Positions 1 to 10,572 of a stretch of DNA of 64,000 nt are shown here, in pieces. Origin of the DNA: Incumbomyces delicatus (taxonomy: Eukaryota; Ascomycota; Eurotiomycetes; Chaetothyriales; Trichomeriaceae); NCBI GenBank assembly GCA_017655985.1, contig JACJVS010000003.1:372001-436000 (forward strand), in the 5' to 3' direction. How positions within the stretch are numbered: position 1 is the stretch's first letter; each line of letters opens with the position of its first letter. A program made the position numbers and the translations under genes. The notes beneath the pieces are model-generated. The model made no database searches and was not told where the DNA came from. It saw only the letters and a program-made list of their open reading frames with translations.

Positions 1-647
1 CCAGTGAGATCCCACCCGTGCATCCAAGCGGACAGTCGACGTTCCAAACACCAAACCAACCCAAACCCCGGCGGAAAGCCGCGCAAGAAAATAAACGAGA
101 CTGAACCACACAGAGCAACCCCGTCAATTAAGCGGGTGTAGGTCCCTTACTTCCCAGTAGACGAAATAAGGTGACTGTGCAAGGCAACGCTAAATGCTCA
201 TGCCCGGTGCTTGACACATCAGACGCTGTGACTGGTAGCTAAGACCCGCTTCGACATCGGAGAATCTGCTCAGATATCAGCGACCGCGACGTTGCGTGGT
301 CCATCCAGGAGAAGGGAAAAGAATAGTAAAACTGCAGCCCCGCTCGAATCTAAACTCCAGCAAGCTTTTCTGGAACCAAGGACCGATTTTTCCATTATTT
401 CGAACTTCGAGTTTCGCTCAATCTTGTGAAACCAAATTTGACGCTGGTGTTACGTAACATCGTCCTAGAATCGAAAATCGTGACAGCTCCTCACCCAGTG
501 TTGTATCTGGTCCTTTGCAGTCGCATCTTGAAAAGAATGCTGGCGAAACACACCAGTCTGAATCTCGGTCGCTTTCATAAGGACGGCATCGGGTTTGACG
601 TGCTCCTTTTTGTGTGGATGACCAGCCTATTGTCACTAGAACTGTCC
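1..647. other. window edge and velvet gene 3' flank, no gene seen
   Basis: No conserved protein is recognisable. An open frame on the + strand (426-857) runs antisense to the 3' end of the velvet gene and looks like a shadow. The stretch most likely holds the 3' UTR of the velvet gene plus intergenic DNA. Confidence 0.5.
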
Positions 648-2481
648 CTAGCGAGGCAGCCTTTTTACGTAGGTTTTTCCCCCATCAGCTCGTCGATACC
701 AGTCTCGTTGCGGATTAGTAACGCTGTCATCGCTCTGGCTTCCCTCATCTTCGGTATCTGGACCAACCTCAATCTTGTCGTTACCGGTTACAAGAGGAGG
801 AAATTCCGAGATGTCCACGGCTCTGTGCGACTCCCATTCCCGGAATCCGTACGGTGAGGCAGGCGTTAAGGCTGGTCGAGCGTGATTCTTGAGAGCTGCC
901 GAGCCACGTTCCGCGGAACGTCCGAGGGGACGTTTCTTAGCACTTGGTGAAACGGGATAGTAACCGCCTGCCGGGCGAGACGGTTCAGCTGGAGCGCCAT
1001 TGATGATGGAGGAGATCGAAGGTAAGCCGCCGAGCTGAGTCGTTGCGCAGCTTGATGTATAGTTGCAGTCTTGGGTGAGCGGAGGTATTGAGTACGTCCC
1101 GGATGGATATTGCCCTTGATTGTGGCGAGCAGGTGGTTGATTGGTCCGATAAGGCTGCCAATCCTCACTCTCAGCAGGACTAAAGGAAGAGTACGTTGCC
1201 GGTGTACCTACCGCAGACGGGCTTTGTAATGCGGATTGAGGGTACGATGGGCGTCGAGATGGAGCAGCGTAGGCCTGTGAGATTTGGCTATCCACCGATG
1301 GTCGTCGTTCCCGCACGGGGTTTTGAGGTCTACTCCACGGATCATGGCTATCCATGCTGCCAATTCGGTCATGACTGATTGCTTGGATTGATCTTTGGTC
1401 TTCGTCCTTCTTCCCACTCTTTACTTCGCTCTTACGCTGTCGGATGTCACGGCGAATTCTGACTCTACAACCTTGTTCGGACATCGTCTGGCTCAAAGGA
1501 GTGCTGGGCTCAAGGCCAGGGAACTTTTTGGCACTGAAGACTTGGAAAGGGCGTGTGTATACATGGACGCGATTGACCATATTTTGGGTGGGATCTGGCG
1601 GCGGAGTCGAGGAGATGGGGTTTCCCGCAACGTCAAGCGGAGTTGGATCGAGGTCTGCATTCGATTTGGGTTGCTCAAAAAGATGGAATCTAAGTCGGTA
1701 GAAGCCTTCATGTCGGACAGAGAGGTCAGGAAAGATAAAATAGGCTGCATTGGATGGTTTTGTCAAATAAGCAGCTCCAGCAACGTTCGTACCAGTCAGA
1801 ACAGGGCAGTGATTCGTAGCGTATATATTGCCATGTGCGATTGGTCGAGCGTACTCCAGACTGGCATAGAGCATATAATTGGCTTCAAAGTAGCCGGTGA
1901 TGTCGACATTATTTTGCAGGATCCGCAACTTGACTACGGGCGGCGGGTCGACTGGACGACGATCGGCAGATGCTGTAGGCGGTCAGTCTCCGTGTCATAG
2001 GGCGAACGAAACGAAAGGCGGGATTCTTACATCGTGGTCCATTTCCACAAGCACGAGCTTGCTTGGGCGCTTGGGCTACTTCTAATTGATACACCAGCTC
2101 TCGGTGGCCAGCAGTGACGCGGCTTGCGACCGCTTTCTCCTCATTGGCCAGCGGTTGCTGCATAGTGAATGTTCGAACGACAGGCCCTCTCCTTTCATCC
2201 ACGTCTATGAGGTGGTACTCTTTCAATTTGAGGCCGTTGAGGTAGTACACTCTGTTTGCTGGCGGCTTTGGATGGGGCGCCAAAGAGGGGGGATAGACAC
2301 CTCTTGCGTTGCGTAAGAGCTCAGGGCCGGGCTTGGGAAGTCTCAGCGATCTGATAGAAGGCAGCCGATGTGGATGAGGTGCAATGAGTTTTCGCTTGTC
2401 TGGTCTGTCTCTGTCATGGCTTCCGTCAGTGTTTGCCTTGGATGCAGATGGCGTGTCCGCTCGGCTTGAGGCCGGCGACAT
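648..2481 (-). CDS. velC: velvet-domain developmental regulator, VelC-like
   Basis: Two exons are inferred, complement(648..1972, 2031..2481), with a 58-nt GT-AG intron; the join keeps frame and gives 591 aa. Across the splice it reads ARACGNGPR then SSADRRPVDPPPVV, the hallmark start of the velvet DNA-binding/dimerisation fold. It continues through YFIFPDLSVRHEGFYRLRFHLFE, split here as YFIFPDLSV and RHEGFYRLRF, and through FSAKKFPGL and EQGCRVRIRRD. Roughly the first 100 residues precede the velvet fold, and the last ~300 are Ser/Pro/Tyr-rich and probably disordered. Velvet proteins form nuclear homo- and heterodimers that link light, sporulation and secondary metabolism. The long N-terminal lead and the GNGPRSSADRRP form point to VelC rather than VosA or VelB; VeA is the main alternative. 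The start is the first ATG of the open frame. Confidence 0.85.
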
Positions 2482-5287
2482 TGTTGCCGTTGTTCTAAGT
2501 GAACTTGAAATATACTGGAGTGGCTACCGATAAAACACAAAGCGGGGGAATTCAATAATGGAAATCTTGAGACCATAATGGCCCTGGGCTACCACCGTAT
2601 TGTTGGAAATGGGGTTACAAATGGACGAGCTGATTAAGTTACTGCTTGTTGTAGAAACTTGCTCGCATGTTCGTAGTTCCCACTTTTGCGGCTCCGGTGA
2701 ATGTCCATTGAGGCAGGTGCTGAGTACGCTAAGATCGAGATAAGAAAATTAAATGATGATTCTGCGCTTCAACCTCCCAAGATATTGAGGACTCGGGGAA
2801 AAATTTAAATCTTACTCACCCAGTCTGGATAGCTTCGGGGCCGTGAGTTGCTGCTGGCTCTTTGGTGGAATAGAGATCGGGGGAAGGTAAGACCAGCGGT
2901 TCTGCGAGCGACGAGTGGTCTCCCGACCAAAGATATCAACAGTCTTCTCCACGACGCAAACCTAAGCCGGCTTGGTGTTGTGCGAGCCTTGAGATGCGAC
3001 GCTTGACGCTGCGAAGCCTCTCCGAAGGGGTTCAGTCAAGCACTGGAGTTCAAGCCTTTCTCAGACGAAATTGCAGCTAGAAAATGGTCCTTCGATTCCT
3101 CATTCGCAAACGTGACTTCTGGCCGGATTCTCTTGCTGGTCCTGCTGACTGAATGCTGCGAAATCGTGCCCCGGTCTTGTTTCGATGGAGGAATGCTGGG
3201 ATTCGTGGTTCCAGCAACGAGTGTGACGAACTCAAGTCACCAAAAACCCACGCAATTGAGCCCAAATACTGGGCTTTGCCGTGATGGAACCGAAGTTGAG
3301 CGGGTAAGCGAGAGCGATGAGGTGTGAGGTTGCAAAATCGGGATGAGACTGAGGTGGGCAAATTGGCTTTGGTATGGGGAAACCGCAGTCTCAACCTGCA
3401 GGGAGAACTGGTCATGACTGGGGAGCCACAGCATGCCCACAACCCGCACGCGGGCTGTCGGATTTATGGTCGCCATTGGTGCAATAAATGAGCAACACAG
3501 TGCTGGGTCCGTTTAGCGATGAACGTCTAGGCCATGTTAGGCCTTAGCGCCCTCTGGTGCTCGACTTGGGCACATGCCCGGCATATGCCCGGCATGCCGG
3601 CGCCGCAACAGGCGAACCAGCGTGCCAGCCTTTATTTATTTCTTGCTGGGTTCACGGGTGGCATGATGGTACTAGTACTAGTAGGACTCCGTTTTGGCAT
3701 CGCACCCACTTCGTAATTATCCCTCGTAGTAACATGAAATCTTTCTCGCTTTCCGTGAACTGGAACTCGGACATCTGATGATATCCGAAAACGTCAGTCC
3801 ATCCAAAATATAACTTTGCCACCTTTGCCCAGCTCGATCGGCGGTGGGCAATCGCGCAGTAGGAAAAGCGGTCCTTGTTTCTGGGACCATTGCGTATACT
3901 TTGCATCCGCGCTTTCGTTAGCAAACTCCATCGTATAGGAGCACACAGCTCCTGAGTAGGGATGCGGCAAGAACGCCCCACAATCTTCTTAATGACTGAC
4001 GCTCATACGGGGTGGACCATCGACTGTGCCTGTTCCAAAATTGAATAGAGCGTGGCAATTCGAGTCACAAAAGTACCTTTTAATTGCCGTCGACTTCACA
4101 ACTACGAAGTATAGGATTGCCTAAGATGAGGGATAAATTTTGCATCCCAATTCCAACGCAGTGTGGCGCACTCGTGTGAGCCGATTAATCTCAGGGCCTA
4201 CCTAAGGTAATGATACTCTGTACCCTAATCCAGCCTGCGGACCGTTGTCTCTCTACCAAGGTACTTCGTATATACGAAGTATATGCTGCACGATGCTGCT
4301 GATTGCGAGGTATGCTGGCAAGGGGTGCTCCACTATACTTCCTGCACGGAGAGATTCGACTTCGTTTCGTAGTGCGAACCCACCCGCCTGGCGGTTCCGT
4401 AACGGCGCATAAGGTTTAACGCCGTCGTCAACGCCACATTTCCCGCTAGCCCACCCTGGGCACAGTAAGAGCTTGAGTCGGATTTCATCTGCTTAGCTTC
4501 CCGGCAAACAGGTACGTCGTGCGAAGGCCATATCTCGGTACGAAACGATGTGCATGAAAAATTTGCTTATGCGAAGTATTCGCCAACATGGAAACATATC
4601 CCGAAAATCCAATCGACCTCGTGTTGGTCCGCACCAATCACCGTTCTTTGAAATGTCTTCGACGCAATTACGAAGTCACATAATATGCCATTAAATGCAC
4701 CAAAATGTACGAAGTACCAAGATGACCCGTCTTTGATTCCAGCCTACCACCTGACAGATGCTGCAGTCCTCCCGCGAACCCGACGGCGTCATCTCATATT
4801 GAGCCTAAGACTTCCCATCAGTTTAGGTAAGCAAAATCGCAGTTCGCCGTGCTCATGGAGTACTCCCGGGCCACATTACACTCGTCAACTTACGCAATAA
4901 ACTGCCAATCAATATCCATTCGTTGTATAATGTCTAGATACTTTTGGTGTAACCGCACGAAGACTTCAAATTCAGTGTGAGCTGGCAAGCGCGCATCGTG
5001 CGACATCCATGCGTGGCTGGAACGGAATGCCCAGCGATGTCCCGAGGGTTTATGCATCCAGCCCGTCAGCTGTCAATCACACGTGCTGCTCTTCAGAGAT
5101 CCACTGTCGGTCAAGGATATGGTTGTGATTAGCCGCAGAATGTTGGCGACCCCGTAGAGTCCTGCATATTATCGCGTTGCTTGGTCCTTGTGGTAGAGAC
5201 GAATGTGGCGTGACATGCAGTAATATGCGTGGGAAGAATCTCGTCCCGAACATTGCAAAAGTTTGGTATTTGCCAACATGTGCCATT
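2482..5287. other. 2.8-kb intergenic region with a recurring TACGAAGTA motif
   Basis: No supported gene. The open frames are short, overlap on both strands and show no recognisable family. The first part is the probable velC promoter. Between 4.1 and 4.75 kb the 9-mer TACGAAGTA or close variants recur, including a perfect 20-bp palindrome at 4262-4281. Confidence 0.5.
4262..4281. repeat. perfect 20-bp palindrome with TACGAAGTA half-sites
   Basis: The arms are tacttcgtat (4262-4271) and atacgaagta (4272-4281), exactly reverse complementary with no spacer. Further TACGAAGTA copies lie at 4103-4111 and 4708-4716, with a partial copy at 4669-4676. It could be a protein-binding site or a genome-wide dispersed motif. 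Confidence 0.7.
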
Positions 5288-6163
5288 TTACACACATCTT
5301 CCTCCATCTACCGGAAGATCAACACCTGTGATAAACGAGCCTTCGTCGGAAGCCAGGTACAGGCATGCATTCGCGATGTCTTCTGGATTACTGGATCTTC
5401 CTAGGGGAACTGTTGCAACAAAACCTGCCCTGTTCGCCTCGTTGTCGTCTTTACCAAGGAATTTGGCGCTCCTGTAGTGGCATCAGTAAGCATGACTCTT
5501 TGGTCGTCTGTCCGCTGAGAGACTCCTGGATTAGGCGACTTACAGCCCAGTCCCAGAAGCAAATACTGGACAGACGGAATTAAATCGGATGCCCTTTGGC
5601 CCATACTCCACTGCCATGGTTTTTGTTGCAGTGGTGACGGCAGCTTTCGACGCATTGTACCAAGTTAAGCCAGGTCGAGGTCGGATGGCGGCCGTGGACG
5701 CAACATTGGTGAAAGATCCCTTAATGTCGTTTTTCAGGAAGTACGGCAAGATGACGTTTGTTGAGAGGTAGATCGACTTCACATTGACGTTAAATACCAT
5801 TTCAAAATCGTTGTCAGTGACGGTCTCGGTAGGCTTATGGTAATGTCAGTTACGAAACCCAGACTTTCGCTACAGGCTTACCTTGTTCGCGTACGTTGTT
5901 CCTGCGTTGTTCACCACAGCATCGAGCCGTCCGTGAGTATCTAAGGCTTGCTGGAGCACCTTCTCCCAATCCTCACGGTTGGTGACGTCTGCCTTGACAA
6001 AAGTTGCGCCGATCTCCTTCGCAACTGCCGTACCGGTATCCTCACTAAGATCGGTGATGAGGACATTGGCACCCTCTGATCGGAAGGTCGCGGCGATGGC
6101 TTTTCCAAACCCACTCGCGCCACCAGTGACGATAGCGACTCTTCCTTTGAGACGATCAGGCAT
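5288..6163 (-). CDS. short-chain dehydrogenase/reductase (classical SDR)
   Basis: Three exons are inferred, complement(5288..5471, 5544..5833, 5882..6163), with introns of 72 and 48 nt. All phases match and the product is 251 aa, normal for classical SDRs. The NAD(P)-binding TGGASGFG lies at residues 13-20 and NNAG near 85. The catalytic Ser is about 140 (NVAST), with YNASK giving Tyr153 and Lys157. The C-terminal GRSSNPEDIANACLYLASD and FITGVDLPVDGG are typical of glucose-1-dehydrogenase/3-oxoacyl-ACP-reductase-like members. Acidic residues after the second strand (LITDLSED) favour NAD over NADP. The substrate cannot be told. The start precedes RVAIVTGG by seven residues, as usual for the family. 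Confidence 0.88.
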
Positions 6164-6332
6164 ACTGGCACGCCTCGCAGTCCTTAAAATCTTCGAGTTG
6201 TCTCAAGCGAAATCGTTACGTCGTAACCTAAGAATTTGTAAAGAAATAATTAAGAAAACAATCGAGTCTAGTAGAACATAACAACTAAGCGCAGCCGACA
6301 AGTTACTCCTTGTATTAAATTCTAACATTCAT

Positions 6333-6572
6333 CTACCCGAGGTCATAGAAGTCTTGGTCTGCTTTGGCTAAGATTTTCTCGAGTTTCGAGATCGAGACAC
6401 CTCCGGAACGTTTACCCCACGTTCCAATTCGGAGTTTTGGCCTCACTGAGAAATGCGGGGTCCCTGCCTGCGAGGCTTTCCCCAAGAAGCGAAGCACAAC
6501 TCCATAGTTCCGAGATTGAGGAAACGTGACGACGCAACCCTTTCTCAACGATGGAGAGGGCAACAAGATCAC
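6333..6572 (-). CDS. possible small protein or terminal exon, unrecognised
   Basis: A 79-residue open frame on the minus strand ends in a plausible polypeptide-like stretch (GVSISKLEKILAKADQDF). It lies between the SDR and the ligase gene. No family is recognised and upstream exons, if any, are not resolved. It could equally be chance or part of the ligase promoter. Confidence 0.2.
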   Translation of the reverse strand: MILLPSPSLRKGCVVTFPQSRNYGVVLRFLGKASQAGTPHFSVRPKLRIGTWGKRSGGVSISKLEKILAKADQDFYDLG

Positions 6573-6775
6573 ACAGTTATATGCTTACCTTTGATGGACT
6601 ATAACCAGGAACGGAGTTGTGCTACGTATTTCTGCACGTGATGGCGCGATGATGGCGCACTGGCCTAACGCGCCTGGTTGAAACAACGTGGCATAGAGGT
6701 TGACGAAAAGCTGGCGAATATCTTTGTCCTTGGTCATCAAATGCTTCTTATGGGCCTACAGCACTAGCACCGCCC

Positions 6776-9700
6776 ATGACATTCAAGTTTTCGTGGTTGT
6801 GCGAATTGCTTGATGAACTTCTACACCACAAAACCCAGCTTCGCGTTGCGAACGCATTATGCGAGGACTCAAGCCATCGAATTGTAAAAACCTGGTACGA
6901 CACCCATAACGATAATATTTGCAGGGAAGGCAAGTCTGCGATAGCGTTTTTGTCTGCGCTGCTACCCGAGCGCAGACCAGAACGAGCCTACAACCTTCGA
7001 GAGCAGCGGCTTACTCAAATATTTTACGACGTCCTTGGCATCGGGCCTAGTCGCCTGCGCTCCCTCAATGCGTGGAGCGCACGAGATGGCCCAGAATTCG
7101 CCACATGTGTTCAACGGACGATGGCCGCGACGGAGTTTGACCCACCACGTCCTGGCAACGAAGTCACTCTGGAAGAGATTGATGTCGCCTTAACTAGAAT
7201 CGCTGCCAAATCTGCTTCATCTGATCCTGGAATTAGATTGCTTGCGGATGAAGGAAATTGGACGGAGATTCTGGCGCCCATCATCCGTAGACTGCGAAGC
7301 ACAGAAGCAAAGTGGTTAGTAAAGCTAATTTTCAAATCATTCAGTCCAGTCACAGTACCCGAACATGCAGTATTGCACGAGTTTCATTTTATGCTGCCTA
7401 AATTGCTTAGTGTACAAAACACCTTCGAGGCAGCAGTTGACGTGCTAGCACGTCCTGAGTTCAGGAGAGTTCAACCACGGCCGTCCACAGACGTTCAGAT
7501 TGTGATGATGCCGTTGCTCTTCAAGGAAGTCATGCCAAAGCTTGGTGTAATGATTCGGCGTCAACCACTGTACAAAGCACGTAGCATGAAACACTGTGTG
7601 AGATTGGCAGAATCGAGAACAATGAGTGCAGAGCGGAAATACGATGGCGAGTATTGCCAAATTCATGTCAACAGGACGAAAGGTTTGAGGAGTGTTCAGA
7701 TCTTCTCCAAGAGCGGGAAAGACTCTACTGAAGACCGTGAGCGTCTACGTGATGCCATTAGGGCTGGTCTGAGACTGGATAGTCCGGACTGCAAAATCAA
7801 AGAGAAGGCAATTTTCGAAGGCGAACTTCTAGTGTATTCTAGATGCGAGAAGAGGATATTACCGTTCTACCACATCCGCAAACATGTTCGTCATGGAGGC
7901 AGGCGCATCGGAACCGAATCAGATTCTCCGAGAAAGGCTGGTGAGCAGTTGATGATAGTCTTCTTTGATGTACTCATGATCGATGACCAAATCATGATTT
8001 GCAAGCCACACAGCACCCGCAGGCAGTATCTAAAAGGAGTGGTGACGTCAATCGAGGGTATATCAGAGATCGCAGAGCGCTCTTTGATCGATTTCAAACA
8101 CAGCAAGGCAGAAGACCACCTTCGGAAGATATTTGCCACCGCAATCAGCAAGAGGTGGGAAGGCCTAGTGCTCAAAGGTGTCCGTGATCCATATCTGTCC
8201 TGCGAAGACCACATTACCGGTATCAAGGTGAAGAAAGACTATATTGCTGGCCTTGGGGACACTGCCGACATGTGTGTCATTGGCGGGAGTCGTGACCCAC
8301 AAACTGAGATTAGCCTCGGTCTTGGACAGCTGTCGTGGACGTTCTTTTATCTTGCATGCTTGCTCAACAAGGAAGAAGTTCAAAGGTTCGATGACAAGCC
8401 TGCATTCATCATTGTCGATCGTATAGGACCTGGCAATATGTCCAAGGATGATATTCGCGCCCTCAACATAGAGGGCAGGCGTGGCCATCGAGGCTTCGTG
8501 CTCGAGTCAGAGCACATGTCCATAAAGCACCCGAGTCGAAACTTTCCTGCCCCGACGGATATGTTCACCAAACCCATTGTGGTGGAAATCATGGGTGCAG
8601 GTTTCGAGAGGCCGCAAACAGTCGACTTCTATGCTTTGCGCTTCCCAAGGAGGTCGACCCCCAATGTGAAACTTCATCGAGACCGGGACATCGCGGAGAC
8701 GGTGAGCTTCAATGAGCTTCAGGAGATGGCTCAGAAAAGCTTAACCGAGCAAGACGATGTCGCCTGGCAGGAGGATGCCGAGTGGGCTGCGAGGTTGTCA
8801 GATGCAAATCCAATACCGAAGTACATTCTAGATAAATCGCAAAGCACAAGTCCGTCAAAGACACCTCATAGCGCTACGACGATCAGTTTGACGCCCGTGA
8901 CGCGACATGCGAATACGCAACCCTCACCTGTGCTTATCCGCGCAGACTCTGATGGGCTGACACCAGATGAATGGCACGACCCATTTCCAAACAGTGCACC
9001 TCAGACGCCAAGCAGATATTCTGGAACAACTACTTCCCCACTCACCAATGATATAGCTCCGTCAATGAAGCGCAAGTTTGCATTCACTGAAGCTAGTCCT
9101 ACTAGTAGCGTCAGGAGCAAAAGAATGCGTATCGGAATTGATGGAAGCCCTGTCATTTTAGGGATTGCAGAACGCGAAGCATTGACGGACATCACTAACA
9201 CAGCGGACACAGTACGCGTGAGTACACAGTGTCAATCTTCCGCGGGAGATGGACGTCCATTCCAAGGAATTGGAAACAGCTCATCCTCCTCTTCTGCATT
9301 ACATAGCGCGGAAGCACATATAGCGTGCACAGCGGAGACCTCAGCTGCCCTTGATGCTCCAATCTCTTCATCCTTGGCTGACCATGGAACTGGCGTAAGT
9401 AGCGCCGCGCACGCGAGCAAACGCATACGCAACAACACGAGTGGTGCGCAACGGCATTCTGCAACACCCTGCGAGACTCCACCCAAGGCTCTTTCAGATC
9501 ATCGCAACGTCCTGGACGCAATCATGGGTCCCATAACATCACCACCCAGTAGTCCCCGAACGAAGGCTGCGGTCTGGATCACTGCCTCTGCAGCACCTAG
9601 CTGCAAGGATCTGGCCGTTGACCAGCAACGGCTTCTTGTGCATCACTCAGTGCGCTTTACTCCATCCGCCGAAGGGTTCTTGGACGCCATAGGAGCAGGC

Positions 9701-10150
9701 CATGCACGTCCTCGCGATTCGCAGGGTGTGAATGTGATCCTCATCGACTCCAAACACTCCGACGCTGCCGTCGCCGATCTACAGGCCCTTAGTGCGGAGC
9801 TCAGCAAGCCCAACGACAGCAGCGGCCCTGACCATGACCGACACTCTCTGCCTCGCAAGGCTATACTGATCTTCGACTACCATGTTCTCCAATCGAGCTC
9901 TGGACAGACGGGCTTTGAATTTCTACAGGGTCTGGGCGATCTTGCGGAATACGAGGAGTGGTTCTGCGGTGCATTCAGGTGTGATGGCAGTAGGACCGGG
10001 GATGGCTCGCAGTGGGACGGGCGTGGGTTCTGGATCGATGGAGATTTGAGTTTGCAAGAGGTCTTGCGGACTACATTAAGAGATGCAGAATGGAGAAATC
10101 TCGAGTCTGGCGGACTTTCCTTCCTTCCTGAGGAGAGGCATTGTTCCTGA
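6776..10150 (+). CDS. ATP-dependent DNA ligase, ligase IV-like
   Basis: A single uninterrupted frame of 1124 aa. The N-terminal ~250 residues resemble the DNA-binding domain of ligase IV (start MTFKFSWLCELLDELL). The nucleotidyltransferase core has the adenylated Lys in ERKYDGEYCQIHV (Lys288), motif III near 391 (LMIVFFDVLMID), motif IV near 461 (WEGLVLKG) and motif V near 482 (GIKVKKDY). Ligase IV seals double-strand breaks in non-homologous end joining. Residues from about 690 are Ser/Thr/Pro-rich and probably disordered. The last ~150 (RLLVHHSVRFTPSAEGFLDAI onward, first part only quoted as RLLVHHSVRF) may hold a degenerate BRCT-like fold, but I do not see the clear tandem BRCT of canonical Lig4. 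It may therefore be a fungal Lig4 paralogue rather than the NHEJ ligase itself. Confidence 0.88.
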   Translation: MTFKFSWLCELLDELLHHKTQLRVANALCEDSSHRIVKTWYDTHNDNICREGKSAIAFLSALLPERRPERAYNLREQRLTQIFYDVLGIGPSRLRSLNAWSARDGPEFATCVQRTMAATEFDPPRPGNEVTLEEIDVALTRIAAKSASSDPGIRLLADEGNWTEILAPIIRRLRSTEAKWLVKLIFKSFSPVTVPEHAVLHEFHFMLPKLLSVQNTFEAAVDVLARPEFRRVQPRPSTDVQIVMMPLLFKEVMPKLGVMIRRQPLYKARSMKHCVRLAESRTMSAERKYDGEYCQIHVNRTKGLRSVQIFSKSGKDSTEDRERLRDAIRAGLRLDSPDCKIKEKAIFEGELLVYSRCEKRILPFYHIRKHVRHGGRRIGTESDSPRKAGEQLMIVFFDVLMIDDQIMICKPHSTRRQYLKGVVTSIEGISEIAERSLIDFKHSKAEDHLRKIFATAISKRWEGLVLKGVRDPYLSCEDHITGIKVKKDYIAGLGDTADMCVIGGSRDPQTEISLGLGQLSWTFFYLACLLNKEEVQRFDDKPAFIIVDRIGPGNMSKDDIRALNIEGRRGHRGFVLESEHMSIKHPSRNFPAPTDMFTKPIVVEIMGAGFERPQTVDFYALRFPRRSTPNVKLHRDRDIAETVSFNELQEMAQKSLTEQDDVAWQEDAEWAARLSDANPIPKYILDKSQSTSPSKTPHSATTISLTPVTRHANTQPSPVLIRADSDGLTPDEWHDPFPNSAPQTPSRYSGTTTSPLTNDIAPSMKRKFAFTEASPTSSVRSKRMRIGIDGSPVILGIAEREALTDITNTADTVRVSTQCQSSAGDGRPFQGIGNSSSSSSALHSAEAHIACTAETSAALDAPISSSLADHGTGVSSAAHASKRIRNNTSGAQRHSATPCETPPKALSDHRNVLDAIMGPITSPPSSPRTKAAVWITASAAPSCKDLAVDQQRLLVHHSVRFTPSAEGFLDAIGAGHARPRDSQGVNVILIDSKHSDAAVADLQALSAELSKPNDSSGPDHDRHSLPRKAILIFDYHVLQSSSGQTGFEFLQGLGDLAEYEEWFCGAFRCDGSRTGDGSQWDGRGFWIDGDLSLQEVLRTTLRDAEWRNLESGGLSFLPEERHCS

Positions 10151-10238
10151 TTGTTGCTCTTGATTTGTACATATCTATATATTTGTTGTTCACATATTGA
10201 TGTACTTTTAATCGTTTCTAGACTGTAATTTCAATCAT

Positions 10239-10572
10239 TTATTCAAGAACCTCGCTCACTTCTCTTTCACCCTTGAGCTCCCACTTGAAACACAAGTCCT
10301 CAAAGATACTCCCGAGCTGCCCCATCCTCTCGATCCCGGCTCTAGTGGTCTGCATCGCCGGCGGTCAGCTGCGCTGGCTGAATCTTGCTCTGCCAAGTGC
10401 CCACGATCTCCGGCACGCTGTCATACGCCGGGAGTTCGTCGTCCATCCAGGCCAGGTAGGCCATGTGACGTCGTGCTAGGAGAATGTAAATCGGTCGTGC
10501 AGACGACGTCGGGCTTTTGGAACCATGCCGTCGGTGACTGCAAATCTTAAGCCGTCCTAATGCTTCTGAGAA
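10239..10572 (-). pseudogene. degraded coding tract, unrecognised protein
   Basis: Read on the minus strand, one frame encodes a convincing polypeptide (RRHMAYLAWMDDELPAYDSV, then VPEIVGTWQSKIQPAQLTAG). It hits TAG at 10342-10344. A second frame (MQTTRAGIERMGQLGSIFED...) takes over within a few bases and ends at TAA 10239-10241. A stop also lies directly upstream at 10573-10575. The two parts read as one protein broken by a one-base shift. I do not recognise the family. It could be the 3' end of a lost gene, or a live gene whose introns I cannot place. Confidence 0.45.

Noticed and set aside
3652..3981. Possible protein fragment on the minus strand
   Set aside because: A stretch of ~45 residues looks plausible but has no start context, splice sites or family.
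4262..4281. loxP site
   Set aside because: Shares a 10-bp half-site with loxP but lacks the 8-bp spacer and full 13-bp arms.
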